Shown: positions 10,301-22,085, counted from the stretch's first letter. The stretch is 64,000 bases of DNA from Sanderia malayensis (GCA_013076295.1 RQOL01000718.1:5058081-5122080); one strand, 5' to 3'. Translations and numbers: made by a program. The notes: generated from the sequence alone by a model not told the origin.

Positions 10301-10551
10301 GTTTTATCTGATGAACAATAGGACACCAAGTAATCAATTGAACAATAGGACACTAAGTAACCAATGATCAATAGGACGCAAAATAAAAAATTAAAAATAG
10401 TTTCTTTTGTCTTAAATTTAGCACCTCTTGTAAATAAGTACCACTGTAATTTGGGATATTTTTTCATTGATATAGTCTGTCTGACGAGTGCGCAAGCACG
10501 AAACTCGGAGTCACAGAAGAGCATGTCTACTTTTTAATGTGTTAATTCTAC
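10240..10551 (-). repeat. Inverted arm of Penelope-like element (right, extra 3' end copy)
   Basis: Inverted copy of 7906-8217. Read on the plus strand it encodes the same C-terminus (SELISKCRHENKF). It abuts the truncated RT frame exactly at 10239/10240. Confidence 0.85.
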
Positions 10552-10661
10552 TATATCTGGACAAAATATACATTTTTAAGTTAATAACATGTTCGTCACG
10601 TGACTGTGTGATATTTTACGGACCAGTCCGTAAAATCACTGGAATTTGCGTAAGATGGGAT
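10552..10661 (+). repeat. Left TIR of element A, second part, including the right copy of the 19-bp duplication
   Basis: It continues the match to the reverse complement of 13111-13219 after the Penelope-like insertion: CACGTGACTG, ACGGACCAGTCCGTAAAATC, GTAAGATGGGAT. The match stops at GGGAT (10657-10661), where the tyrosine-recombinase element begins. Confidence 0.75.
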
Positions 10662-10663
10662 AT

Positions 10664-10757
10664 AATGGTAAAGTAATTTTCAGATTTTGTCCAGAATGAT
10701 GATTGGGCCCATTTTTCATGATATCTATGCATTTATGGGGTTATATGAATGTCCTAG
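10664..10757 (+). repeat. Inverted repeat, left arm of YR element
   Basis: 94 bp starting AATGGTAAAGTAATTTTC and ending GAATGTCCTAG. It is the reverse complement of 12262-12355. Confidence 0.85.
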
Positions 10758-11011
10758 GGTGGTTTCCAGGCCTTTGAAGCTGGTCTGTGTTTTGTGTAAT
10801 AACGAACGCATTTTGGCTTTGGACAAATTTTGCAATAAATAAAAATTTACGTTTGTGACCTCCTTTCCACAGTAATAACAATGAACACACTAGGAATAAA
10901 ATAAAAGAAATCAAAGCCCATTGTGCTAAATCAAAGAAGGAAGGATCTTCTGACCTTACCAAACCACATCAACAAACAGCATCCTCTCCATTCCAAACTA
11001 CAACTAATTGT

Positions 11012-11977
11012 ATGTCGCTTATCAGCAAAAATCTAGAATCAAGCAGCCTGTCTTCCTCAGCCCAAAATCTTATCCTCTCTTCATGGCGTCCTGGTACCTT
11101 AAAGCAATATCAATCTTATTTAAGTAGATGGAAACAATTTTGTTATACACATAACCTTGAAGTATACAAACCTTCTGCTGAACAGGTTGTTGAATTTTTT
11201 ACATCATTATTTACTGAAGGCCGGGGCTACAGTGCCATTAATACTGCCAGATCGGCTCCTTCATCTATCATTTCAATGGGAGGCAACCATTCCGTAGGTG
11301 AACACCCCCTTGTTCGTCATCTTATGAAAGGTGCTTTCCACCTTAAGCCCAAAATATTCTCTACCAAAATATTCTCATGTTTGGGACGTTGGACAGTTAT
11401 TATCTTATTTACGGGAACTCCCTGTCTTGAAATCGATTTCCCTCAAGGAGCTCTCTTACACTACAGCTACCCTTCTGTGTCTGCTTACGGGGCAACGGTG
11501 TCGAACACTTCATGTTATGGATATTCGATATATTCAAATTCTTCCTGACAGACTCCGTATTACCATACAACAACCACTTAAAACTAGCAAACCAGGTAAA
11601 CATCAAGCTCCCCTTGAAATTTTAGCATACCCAGATGACAACCGCCTGTGTATTGTTAATAAACTTGAGGAATATATTTCCAAGACTGCCCCTTTAAGAA
11701 AGGACAGCACCCAGTTGTTTTTAAGTTTTCAATCACCATGCAAACCGGTTTCTAAAGACACCATTGCCAGATGGGTAAAGGAAACTCTCAAACTTGCTGG
11801 CATTGATACAAGCAAATTTTCCACTCATAGTTGCCGAGCCACCTCAACGTCAGCTGCCCACCAAGCCTGTTTATCGCTGCCAAAAATATGGAAACTGCTG
11901 GCTGGTCTAATGCAAAGACATTCGCTCAATTCTATTGCAAAACTGTAGAAAAAGACAGTTTTGGCATTGTATTTTAA
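11012..11977 (+). pseudogene. Tyrosine recombinase (DIRS/Crypton-like), frameshifted
   Basis: It starts at ATG (MSLISKNLESS); the frame is also open upstream to a CTTTCCACAG acceptor near 10872. The N-terminal core-binding domain is LKQYQSYLSRWKQFCY...YSAINTARSA. The catalytic domain has the R-H-x-x-R-Y layout: first Arg in TGQRCRT (about 11485-11505), HSCR (about 11825), and Tyr in FAQFYCKTV (about 11925-11950). Two frame changes break it. The first lies near 11348-11376, where CCAAAATATTCTC is tandemly duplicated. The second lies near 11876, just before the GWSNAKTF block. The gene ends at the TAA at 11975. A YR normally drives strand exchange with a circular intermediate. No RT/RNase H is attached here, unlike full DIRS elements. 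Confidence 0.75.
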
Positions 11978-12261
11978 CCGCATCATCTGAATCACCTAGT
12001 TAAGTTTTTGAAGTTTAACAATGTAGCTTTTTTCAATGTTATCAATATCTGTTTTGTTTTCACTGATTCTCATCATTTTACAACATGATGCGCCAATTTT
12101 CTGGTGCTATTCGTGACACTGGGCTTTGAAATCTCATGGGATTACGAAGTGACGTAGCTGATTGTAGAGAAGAATTAGAAAATTAAAAGAGACTTACCTG
12201 GAAGTTGAAGTTTGATTGTAATTCTTCTCTACCATCAGCAGGAACGGAGGAATCACATGAT

Positions 12262-12355
12262 CTAGGACATTCATATAACCCCATAAATGCATAGATATCA
12301 TGAAAAATGGGCCCAATCATCATTCTGGACAAAATCTGAAAATTACTTTACCATT
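12262..12355 (-). repeat. Inverted repeat, right arm of YR element
   Basis: Reverse complement of 10664-10757, 94 bp. Confidence 0.85.
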
Positions 12356-12363
12356 CCAGGGAT

Positions 12364-13110
12364 GCCGGAACAGGGCAAGGATCCCTTTCATGAGGGGGTG
12401 CAGGGGGGCGAGAACTGCCCTTTTTGAATTATTACAGCTTTTTTGCTTTACAAGAAGACGTATTGTGGTCAACGATCGCCATTGGTATTTAACTGAAACA
12501 GCAGATTAGATACAGCATAGCACCATGATATACAATATAATAAAGCAAATCATTGGATGTTGAAGACAAAGGAAAAGGTGTCAAAACGTCGCAAAAGAAG
12601 TGAAAGAGAATCGTTTTAACCCAAAGCATACACGGTTTTTTATAAGGAACCTAGGTCAAGGACTAGTTCTTAACGTTTCTTGTTTTGCGACCTCTCTTGA
12701 CCAAACGGTAGTAGTGAAAGGTCCTTAAAAGTTCTTTAAGTTTTAATTGTGTGTTTAGTGGTTTTATTTTTATGGGAGCACAATCATGATATTGATGTGC
12801 CAGAGGTTGCAAGCGAGTTTGTCGGAAAAACAGAACAAAGAAGAAATTACTTTGGTGCATTCAATTAGAACCGTTTTGCCGGCTGTAATTCTTATTTTCC
12901 TAATTTAGTTACAACATTTTGTTATAAAACTATCGTTCTGTTCATTTATCAAATATGTTTAACACAGGAGCACTGTTAAACAATTTGCGTTCACAGTTAA
13001 CGCTATATAGCGTTTCGTTTTTAATATATCACGCCCAAATTTTTGTCGTATGCCACGCCCAAAGTGCCCTTTAAAAAGTTTGACCCCCTGTGCCCCAGTG
13101 TGCTTCCGGC
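12364..13110. other. Interior of element A, no gene seen
   Basis: It begins with a G-rich stretch (12395-12410). There are no long frames, splice-bracketed exons or RNA genes that I can recognise. Confidence 0.4.
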
Positions 13111-13453
13111 ATCCCATCTTACGCAAATTCCAGTGATTTTACGGACTGGTCCGTAAAATATCACGCAGTCACGTGACGGACATATTATTAACTTATAATG
13201 TATATTTTGTCCAGATATACTCATTGGTCATTAACATAAATGGAATTATGTCGTAATTACTAGGCAAAAGGCTTTCATTAGCTAAAACAAGATTGTTCAC
13301 ATTTTTGCTGACATCAGCAATTTTAGGTGTGAAGGTGACACTTCTCGACCTATTAACATTCATATTCGTAATCAGCGCAAAATTTACTTTCCGATGATGT
13401 ATAGTAACCTTATTCACCAATTTGCACATGATTTTCGGTCTGCCCCATGGACT
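13111..13453 (-). repeat. Right terminal inverted repeat of element A
   Basis: The reverse complement matches 7548-7832 and then 10552-10661, uninterrupted. It is therefore the unoccupied version of the TIR and shows the original Penelope target (13201-13219). Confidence 0.8.
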
Positions 13454-13734
13454 ATAGTGTATCTACGATCACGTAGCAAACTTAACTAACTTGCGCAATT
13501 TTTAAATTATATGTTTGTCAGAAGGCTTAAACCAATGGCCACAGCGTTTCTGACTTGACTTTTTTTTAAAGAAACGTTTAATCAAAAATACGATGTTGAA
13601 ATAATGTACATACAAAACGCAAAACTTATTTTGGCATAAACACACATGTGATAATAATACGCTTTCACTGTCTAATTTGTTTGTTTGTTTCAAAAGGTGG
13701 GAGGGATTAATACAATGTTTAATCATTAATTTGG

Positions 13735-16700
13735 TCATATAAGTAACTCCGCATCCATAATTTCATGATCTGATGATTCATCGTCATTTTCACTAGCTTC
13801 GATAGTGGCACTGCTATCTCCTTTTGACAGATCAGACAGAATCACATGTTCTACATCGGGACATAGAGAAAACCAAGAGCCAGCAAGTGCCAATTGCTTT
13901 GCGCAGAATAGCATTCCTGATTTTATTAAAGCCAACTTGCCTGCCACTATGGCTGGTGATGTTTTCTCAGTAAAATATCGCTGCTGAAAGCAAAAAGCAG
14001 AACAGTAAACGAATAAAAAATAGACATCGCCACAAAATTAATAAAAAATAAAAATACTATACTTCGACAAATGAACTAACAGTGGCAGTCTTTGTTGGCA
14101 ATCCAACTTTATCCACTAAATAACTTTCATGATCATTATTTGCTTCTTCTGAAATAAAATAATATAATTTGTATTCATACAGGTATTACAAATTGACAAC
14201 CTGAAGAAGATTATTTACCTAATTACCTTGCATTCGCTGACAAGCTCTTTCGAGTTTGGGCAATAAATTATTTTTATAGTAGGACATGTACAACTTCATC
14301 TCTTTGTTAACCAGAAGCAGTTCCTCATTGAGACACTCGATGGTAATGTGGAGAACAAGCAACACATGCCTCACATCGGAAGGAACATTTACTAAAAAAG
14401 GGAAATTTTATGTAAATAATCATAACCTTGCACGTGTCCTAATATAGTAAAATCGACAAACGAACTTGCTTGAATTTATTATATGTTTAAATATACAGTA
14501 ACAACTCTATTATGCCCCGGGGCCTTATTTAATTTTTTATGTTCTAAGAAGGAGCTTGTTGGAGTGGAGACCTAATGGAGAGGGGAGGCTTAATAAAATT
14601 ATTGATTTAAATTCAGAAAAGTTTTGGTGCAAAATAACTGAATAATTATTTTTATGAGCTTCAATGGTGTAAGCAATCAAAATTTCACCATTGTTTGCAA
14701 TTTTAGAAGCAATAGGGGAGGGGGCTTAATAACGGGGGGGCTTAACAGAGTTTTTAGAGTATGTGCATATGTACCTTTATCCGTAATAGCATTTAGGACC
14801 TTCCATGGATAGTTGCCAGAGTAACATATGTCTTCGGTCAGAGTTACAGACTTACACAATGACCAACAGTTGGCATTGTAGTCTTTTATCAATGAAATAT
14901 AAATATCCAGGTTGCGTGTGCGACTGTATAAATACAAACAAACTTAATAAACAGTTTTCTTATCTATAATTATATATTGATATGGACGCTTTACTTTATG
15001 CCTCTTTATTAAACATACTCTTCTTACGCTATACCTCTTTTCAATTCTATTATCGTACGCCACATTCTATTTCTGTTATTTGTAACCGTTCTTCTTTTAT
15101 TTTTATTACTTGATAACGGGTCAAGCCCGAAACGTTGTACTAATTTTCAAAGTGACTGTTTCTTTATTCATCAATTTGTTTATTTTTATCAATGAAGACA
15201 ACGATTCCTTCAGTTGTGAAATCTTCACTCTGATTTTTCGCCATTTTTTACTACTGTCTACAAAGTAATAAAACAAATTTATGGAAAACATGGCTAAAAC
15301 TTGTAGCACTAGTCATTGAGAAATGGTGCACAGTACTAAATGTAGCATATCAAGAGGGTAATTTTCATGATGACCTCTCGTTCATAAACCATTGCCACGC
15401 AAACATATATTTGAAAAAAATAACCTTATTTCCTACGTTACTGTAGCACAATGTTATAAATGTAATTACGATGAAATTGGACTATTTACCTGCGAGTTTG
15501 TTCAGGTTGAATGCCATGTGATGAATTAAATTAGCAGTTGCTTCGATGTGTTGCTCATGAATGCTGATAAGTTTTAGAATTAAAGATTCTTTAACATCAT
15601 CAGAAAATGATGAAGCTTCGTTATTGTGCTGTATGTACGCAGCTAGCATTTTCTCCAAGGACTTCGATAAGCACTGCACTTTTAATGAATTTAATTTCAA
15701 AGAAATGGGTTGGACTTTTGCGCACACATGTTCCGTCTGCTGTGGTAACTTGCCTTTCGTTGACAGCACCATGAACAGCAGTAAAAGTTCTTCGTTCTTG
15801 GACAGTTGCACTGGTGTAGCCATGTTGCTACAAACTGAAATGCACAGAGACGATTATAGTCTTTCACTGCATGCAAATGCATGATAACACTATAAAATTG
15901 GCATTGATAGTCCATTACCTTTTGCATTGAAAACAGCATTTCGTTTCCACTCCATAAACATACTTCTGTCATTGGAAATTCCATGCTCTGCAAGCTTCAC
16001 CTGGAGTTCGGTTTCTACTTTTGTTTTCTTTTGATATGTCTGTAATGAGATTAATGGCAATTGCCAACAAATTGACAATGACATAGTAACACGTTAAAAA
16101 TAGCATAAGCAATACAACATGTCAGGCAAGAACAAGAACTACCTGCTTAAATCTCTTAAAAGGATCTTCTGCAAGTTTCCGAATCTTTCTGCGATTCAAT
16201 GCCAAAACATGTTCGGTTATAATTTTATTTCTTCCTAAAACGGCAGATAAAACATTACTGCAAAAACTGTTAATTAAGTGCGGAAACACATTTCTATAGT
16301 GGATCACTTTTTACTTAACTAAGCATAAATAACAATGAGATATTACCCTCTGGTAACATATACTTTGTTGTTGAACCTATCCTTGAAAGGTAACTGAAGA
16401 TTTGCTCATCTTCTTCCCCAGCTGTATACCCAGATCCGTTACTCCAAAGACCTCCAAACAAAATCTTCAAAGAAAGTAAAATAATTTAATGAAAAGATAT
16501 TATCTTTTCATTAAATTATTTTATTATATCTTTAAGATAATGTATATTTGAACAAACTATGGAAGCGAAAAGTAGTATCCAATTAATTAGTCATATACCT
16601 CACATTCAGGCGGGTGACCTTTTGTGTGCATCATGCCCAACACGCACTCAGTGTTACTAAGAAGATCTGCATCTACTTTTTTTAGCCATTTGCTATATTT

Positions 16701-19660
16701 ACATGCAACATCGCTGTATACGTAGGAAAGGTGTCCATGAGCAAAGAAGTTTTTCTGTATGTAATATGCGTAACCGAAAATCTCTCCCCTAAACATATTC
16801 ACAGCCTTCTGTGCAATTCTGTGACGACATGATGCAACTTCAAGACCTGTTTCGTCTAATTTCGTGAATTTCCGTGTCTTATTTGAAGCAGCCTTCCATG
16901 TTGATGTACCGCAAAAGTTGTCAGGCTGCAAAGCATATCATTAACGCATGTAATCATTAATGCTATTAGTGCTGAAGCATACAAAATTCTTCACAAAATA
17001 GAAGCTAACTAGCCGAGGGCGCTCACGTTCGCTCGCTTCCCGGAGGGGGGCAAGTGAAAAAAACTTAATGTGGTTGGCACACTTCGTGCGCTGCATTCGC
17101 TTATGATCATGCCTCTTTGAACCCCACATACAATGGGTTAGCTCGCTGCGCTCGCCTGTGGTTGGCGCACTTCGTGCGCTGCATTCGCTTACGCTCACGC
17201 CTCTTTGAACCCCTTTGAACCCCTGATCAACTTCGGCATCATCGTAAATGAATGCATCACCATAGTACGGTTTGGTCCGAGTGCTGTGCCAAAATAAAAT
17301 AAAACATGAAATCCAAAATCCAATATGCAGTATTATGCTGCAATTCGTTAATCATAATACTTTGGTAGTTATTTGAAGATGGGATTATTGAACTGGAAAA
17401 AATAACAAAAAAATAATAGCATACTTTCCCGATCGTTTATATCTGTAAAGTTTACAGTTTCCATCAATGTGTGATGCATATTGTCCGATTTCACAAGGCG
17501 GGCAAGCCATCCAGTCCATCCCTCTGATTCTGTCTTTTTCAAACTGACAAAATTTCCATTCACGAAAGCTTCTGGCAAATGTCGTCTTGTTGATAGCACC
17601 ACACTTTAAAGAAATCATTAAAAAAAATTAAAGTAACAGTCTCAACAGGAAAAACAGCCTTTTATCAACACTCCAAAATATTGTAGAGAAACTTGAATTA
17701 ACTTCAATCAACTGAAAACTCTTTTGTAAGTACCCGGTTTCTTTCCGATGATATATCTTCAAGGCTTTGCAGAAATGAAGATTGTGATGAGCCTGGCATA
17801 CTCAACTTCAAATGACTCCAAAAATCAAATAAATCTAAATCAAATATGTACACTATGTTTTCGGTGGTTTCTGGCCAATACCCAGATTTTTGTAATACAT
17901 TCAACAGTAAATGGATTATAAATCTCCATGCAATCCATGCAAGTTAAATCGAATTTTGGAAGATCGAAACGTCCTGCAAAAAACAAAAGAACATTTTAAC
18001 AACCAAAATAGCAGCTTTATACATGAAGCAATTAACAGCAAAAAAATCTACAAGGAAGATCAAAACATACCAGCTTTATTTACAACAATGCACTTTTTTG
18101 GCTTTGTATTCACAATAAATCTTTTAAAGTTTCCACAGCGACAAATTGGCATCTTCATATCTAAAACTTTATCTGTGAAACAGTGTTGATGTTAGTTATT
18201 TAATACTGGACAATAAAGTTACAAAACAACAAACTTAAGTTAAAGTATGTAATATTTGCCCTTGAGATTTAGGCATAAAATTTCATCAGATGCAGCTGCA
18301 AACTAGATGCATCTTGTTAAAAACTTTCTGTAAAGCAGACACTGCTTGCCCTCTGAAGCAATCAATGTAAATAAATTCATTGCAATAAAAATTTTTATAA
18401 TGGAAGAGCCATGTGCTTCTCCAGCTATGTGGCTGTCTTGGATATACAATAACAATGTGGCCACCTCAAATTCAAAGCAATGGCATTACCAATATTAATA
18501 ACTGATCCACTTTCATTGACTGACTCCAAAGCATTTAGGTACCGAAATAATTCATCTGCCCACAGCAAACGATCATGAAATGGTTGCTGACGGTGGCGCT
18601 CTTTGTCACATGCACCACAAAGAAATTCCATACTTTTGCAGTCTGGACACTTGATAAATGCTTTGTTGCTTTCACACTCCATGCACATCTGTCCATCATC
18701 CATAAAAACTGTGTCTAAAATAGATACAAAGATATTCTGCCGTATAGCCTCCCACTTTGACTGAGATTCCTCTTCTCTCTGCTCCCATTCTGTTTTCTCT
18801 GGCTTTTCAACATGATAAGTCTTCAGAAGATCATGGCACTCAGTAATAAGATTTTGAAGATCTAAAAAAAATTTTACATTCACTTTTAGCTACCTCATTA
18901 TCAAGCATCGTCATTTATTACTAGCATCACTGAGTACAGTTACATTTAATACTATTTAAAACCTGTAAGAAACATTAAAACTTGTACACAATGTTATTTA
19001 CCTAGGTGACTAAAATCTTCTGAATCGTCTGCTATATCCTCCCATACATCATCTGCATTGAACTCATCATTATCAGTGTTACCAGGTGCTAACAAGAAAA
19101 GAATTTTTGATGTTTAAAACCAAAGCAGATAACATGAATTAATTCATATGAGTAAAAAAATAAAAAAAACCTTGATTTGTCATCTGATTAGCATTAGAGG
19201 CAGAAAGCTTCTTTTGAGTCTTTTTCTTTCGGTTATGCCTGACACTGTGGCGATTTCGACGTCCTGTGACAGGATCAATGGATGATACTTTTGTGTGAGA
19301 CTTTGGCTGCTTTGGAATTTTTGGTGGTTTTAATTTTTTCATCACATTTTCAGCCTCTGCCATAAGTTCATCAATTGACTTTTTTCTCCTGCTTTTTCTT
19401 ACGGCTACTAAACAAACCAAACCATAAGAAATTGCCATGAATGTAAGCTGTGCATGTATTTGAAAAAACATAATCACACATATATATATATATTGGGTGT
19501 AGATGGCTTATAGTTTTAAAGATTCACTCCAATATATACCTGCTGCATTATGATAATGATGTTTAATTGCATAATATTATGATCAGCTTGGCTTTAAATG
19601 TAATATAGACCTACCTATTTTATCATCACCACTGCAAGATGGGCCTGCTCTATCAGCCAT
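13735..19660 (-). CDS. KDZ-family transposase gene, multi-exon, nearly intact
   Basis: It starts at ATG 19660 (MADRAGPSC). GT-AG exons read by eye: 19615-19660, 19171-19407, 19002-19088, 18490-18861, 18071-18172, 17734-17973, 17425-17603, about 17222-17283, 16599-16925, 16347-16464, 16143-16234, 15919-16039, 15490-15827, 14775-14923, 14227-14391, 14063-14148, 13735-13983 (TGA). This gives roughly 980-990 residues. Order: basic N-terminus (RKSRRKK); cysteine cluster CxxC...CPDC...CGACDKERH; CRCGNFKR; KDZ entry motifs CPPCE and HIDGNCKLYRY; YYGDAFIYDDAEVD; core LDETGLEVASCRHR, MFRGEIFGY, VYSDVACKY, MHTKGHPPECE, GYTAGEEDEQIFSYLSR; coiled-coil tail; acidic C-terminus. The KDZ catalytic acids are expected in DETG and GEEDEQ. 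One apparent frameshift is an extra A in an A-run at 17887-17891. The ends of exon 8 are uncertain because a repeated GC-rich motif follows it. Confidence 0.75.
14513..14752. mobile_element. MITE-like element in a KDZ intron
   Basis: About 240 bp with short imperfect inverted ends, AACTCTATTATGCCCC at the left and its near complement GGGGCTTAACAGAGTT at the right. Non-coding, lying in an intron of the minus-strand KDZ gene. Confidence 0.45.
16477..16523. repeat. 47-bp near-perfect palindrome
   Basis: 23-bp arms (left ends AATGAAAAGATA, right begins TATCTTTTCATT) around a single T at 16500. It lies in the intron between the two catalytic-core exons of the KDZ gene. Confidence 0.9.
17070..17213. 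repeat. Two copies of a 56-bp GC-rich motif
   Basis: Copies at about 17070-17125 and 17158-17213, reading GTGGTTGGC(A/G)CACTTCG... and ending CTCTTTGAACCCC. The core CGCACTTCGTGCG is itself palindromic. A related 24-bp piece, inverted, occurs at 22701-22724. The block directly follows the YYGDAFIYDDAEVD exon of the KDZ gene. Confidence 0.8.
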
Positions 19661-20363
19661 TTTCAAAATCTTTGTATCAATAAGATACTTCTATAAAGTA
19701 CAAAATGCACATAAACAGGAAATATAAAAGAAAAAATGGTAGGAAATTCAAACGGATTATTGCAATTTCTCTGGCATATAAATCAATCCAAAATAACTAT
19801 CATAAATAACAATAAATATACACGTCTAATTACACAAAATAACAAAACATTTAATACCCTTGAAATAGAAAAGCATCAGCTTTAATACTAATTCATTACG
19901 AATGTAATCTCACGCATGTGGAGGTAAAATGAGACAAAACTAAACTAGGATATTTAAGAAACAAATTGTGGTGGGTAGGTACCTAATAAGGCCTAAAATA
20001 AATCTAAACAAAATCTTGCCTTCTTTATACATTTGAGGGGAAAAAACTGCGAAACGTCTCTGGCATCGATCAGCAACCTACGAATAAAAACCTGACCAGC
20101 AACATATTTGAGCATTTGTCAAAAAATAAACTATTTTTTAATGGTACTTTTGGAGTAAATCGTGCCAAGAAGTCAGCCACGTGCTGTAATCTCTATAGCA
20201 GCAAGTCACCTTGACAACAACCTCTTTTCCATTCTTTACAAATCATTGTAAAACGCCATGAAAAATTGTGCCATAAGATATGGCATATTCTGTCATTTTC
20301 TTTCAAAATGGAGAATTGACGGTATTTGTCATATTTGACCATGAGACTGACCTGGAACTTGCC
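19661..20363. other. Upstream region of the minus-strand KDZ gene
   Basis: Presumed promoter side of the gene. AT-rich, with no clear TATA box or coding segment recognised. Confidence 0.4.
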
Positions 20364-20704
20364 AGTATAAGAAGAAATGATTGACTTGGTGAATTTTATG
20401 CATAATATGTAGAAAAATAGGTACTTTCTCACGATCGGGCTCTGCTGATTATGTTAGCTCTGATGATGATGTGTTGGACAGAGGTAGTTTAACACAACAA
20501 CAGCAACAACATGTACCTGGCACCCCTTCAAAGAAGAGAAAAACAGCGTTCTTGTTCCTTGCTTGGTAGAAATGTGGTCGTGGAAGGGAAGTTGTGAGCA
20601 TAAGAAGAAATAATGTCTTGAATTTTATGCATATAATCTGGAAATAGATAGTTTCTCACAAACAGGTTGTGCCGATTTTGTTAGCTGTTATTATGATGGT
20701 CATG
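20364..20704. repeat. Imperfect direct repeat of about 110 bp with exon-like remnant
   Basis: 20364-20472 and 20595-20704 align with many mismatches (AAGAAGAAAT, GAATTTTATGCATA, TTTCTCAC...GATTNTGTTAGCT). The first copy runs into a short plus-strand frame (about 20441-20569) reading SADYVSSDDDVLD, a polyQ run and PSKKRKT. It looks like a decayed exon with a nuclear-localisation-like motif. Confidence 0.45.
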
Positions 20705-21174
20705 ATCTGTAGGCCAAGGAAGGTTGAGCAAAGGTAGGAAGGTAATCATACTGGCTGTTTGATTGGGTGAAAACATGGAGTGGGGGTACGGGTAATTAAT
20801 GATTTGGAGTTAAAATGAATTACTTATATTCACAGACTTAAAGCCTGTAAATGTTATGAGCCAACATGTTATAAAGTATATTATATGATGTCTTCTTGTG
20901 CTTCAGGTGCCCAAACATGAAGTGAATGCTTGCTGTGTATGGTCATTCCTTGTGAATATTATTATAATCAGGTGAATTCATGTTAAGATTTGTTAAGGTT
21001 GATATGAAGATCATTTGCTCACAAAGAAGGAAAGTGTCTGCCTGGCAGTCATCTTTTTGAAGAATTACAAAAATTAGAAATAAGAGCATTTCATATTAAC
21101 ATTTACATTACTATACATAAATATATACATAAATACATACCCTACATACTATATATAAATATACTATACATAAT
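20705..21174. other. AT-rich spacer, nothing recognised
   Basis: No coding, RNA or repeat feature could be supported here. Confidence 0.4.
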
Positions 21175-21380
21175 ATACATACCTACCTAACTATATACCT
21201 ACATACATACCTACATACATAGATACCTACATACATACATACATACATACATACATACATACATACATACATACATACATACATACATACATTCATACAT
21301 ACCCTACAATACATACTTTACAATACATACCCTTGAATACATACCCTACAATACATACCCTCTAATATATATATTCTACG
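21175..21380. repeat. (ACAT)n microsatellite block
   Basis: Near-pure CATA/ACAT repeat at about 21200-21298, with degenerate CCTACAATACATA units continuing to about 21375. Confidence 0.95.
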
Positions 21381-22085
21381 GAGTCACGTGATGACGCACT
21401 TTCCTCGCAAAAAACAACAGATTCGATCCGAAACAATAGGTCGAACGCCCCAAAAAAATGGCCCGAAACGGCGAACCGTGTGATCACAAAGGCTTTTTTG
21501 TATGTGGGTATATGGCAGTGAAATTCACACTGAATGTTTACTGTATTAATTTAACCAGGGTAATGGATTTTGTTTTTCGATTTTTTCCTGAAATTTTGAG
21601 TTATTCCATTAATGATTCTGCTAATTGTGCTATCACGAAAAAACTACGGTTTACGCTGGCGAAACTTCCAACTTCGCGTCGCGAACTCCATTTTCGAACA
21701 AAGTGTTCGCTCTTCATGTGACCCGTTTCGCCTTTTCCTGCAATTTGATTGGCTCTTTTCGTGCAACCCACGTGGGATGTGGATCGTTTTTCGCTATTTG
21801 CCCTCGGGTTGCAGCAGGTACTTTTGGAAAAGACGTGTGTTTTTGTTTTGCACACAAAGGGCACCTTTCAATGTGTCAACGTGACCTGAATTATCTTTGC
21901 AAGAAGTTGCTATTTGTTTCAAAGACCCCAGGAGAGTTGCAGGAAACAATATAAAACACAGGTGATAGCTTTGTTTTTGTATTTCAAGTTGAAAATTGAC
22001 ATTGTTGTGGTTTTTGTAGTAGGCGTCGCTTCAGCACGCTTAGGTCCAATCAATGAAAACAAAGTCAAAGTTATGAATTTTTCTC
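21381..22085. other. Unique segment between complementary microsatellites
   Basis: It holds CACGTGATGACG near 21385 and several overlapping short open frames on both strands. None has a recognisable domain or consistent splice signals. I see no supported gene. Confidence 0.35.

Larger units (their letters stand above)
7833..10551 (-). mobile_element. Penelope-like retroelement flanked by inverted arms
   Basis: A 2719-bp insertion bounded by a 19-bp target site duplication. It is transcribed leftward and encodes RT plus GIY-YIG. Near-identical inverted arms lie at 7906-8217 and 10240-10551. The right arm is an inverted copy of the element's own 3' end (the last coding residues plus 3' UTR, lacking the final 73 bp), joined directly to a 5'-truncated body at 10239/10240. 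Penelope-like elements are known for such partial and inverted arrangements. Confidence 0.85.
10662..12358 (+). mobile_element. Inverted-repeat element carrying a tyrosine recombinase
   Basis: A 1.7-kb segment bounded by 94-bp inverted repeats (10664-10757 and 12262-12355, almost perfect). It sits inside element A. GGGAT occurs on both sides (10657-10661 and 12359-12363), and the right flank resumes element A sequence (GGGATGCCGGAA, as in the other TIR). This suggests an insertion with a 5-bp duplication. It encodes a broken tyrosine recombinase and contains a further hairpin (GTAGAGAAGAATTA near 12160 and its complement near 12218). It may be a DIRS-derived or Crypton-like non-autonomous element. 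Confidence 0.6.

Noticed and set aside
9498..10367. Several plus-strand frames of 60-154 residues
   Set aside because: Antisense to the intact RT/GIY-YIG gene.
15121..15309. Extra KDZ exon (DSSKKWRKIRVKI)
   Set aside because: An acceptor-like site exists but there is no convincing donor, and the neighbouring exons 15490-15827 and 14775-14923 align without it. Left out of the gene model.
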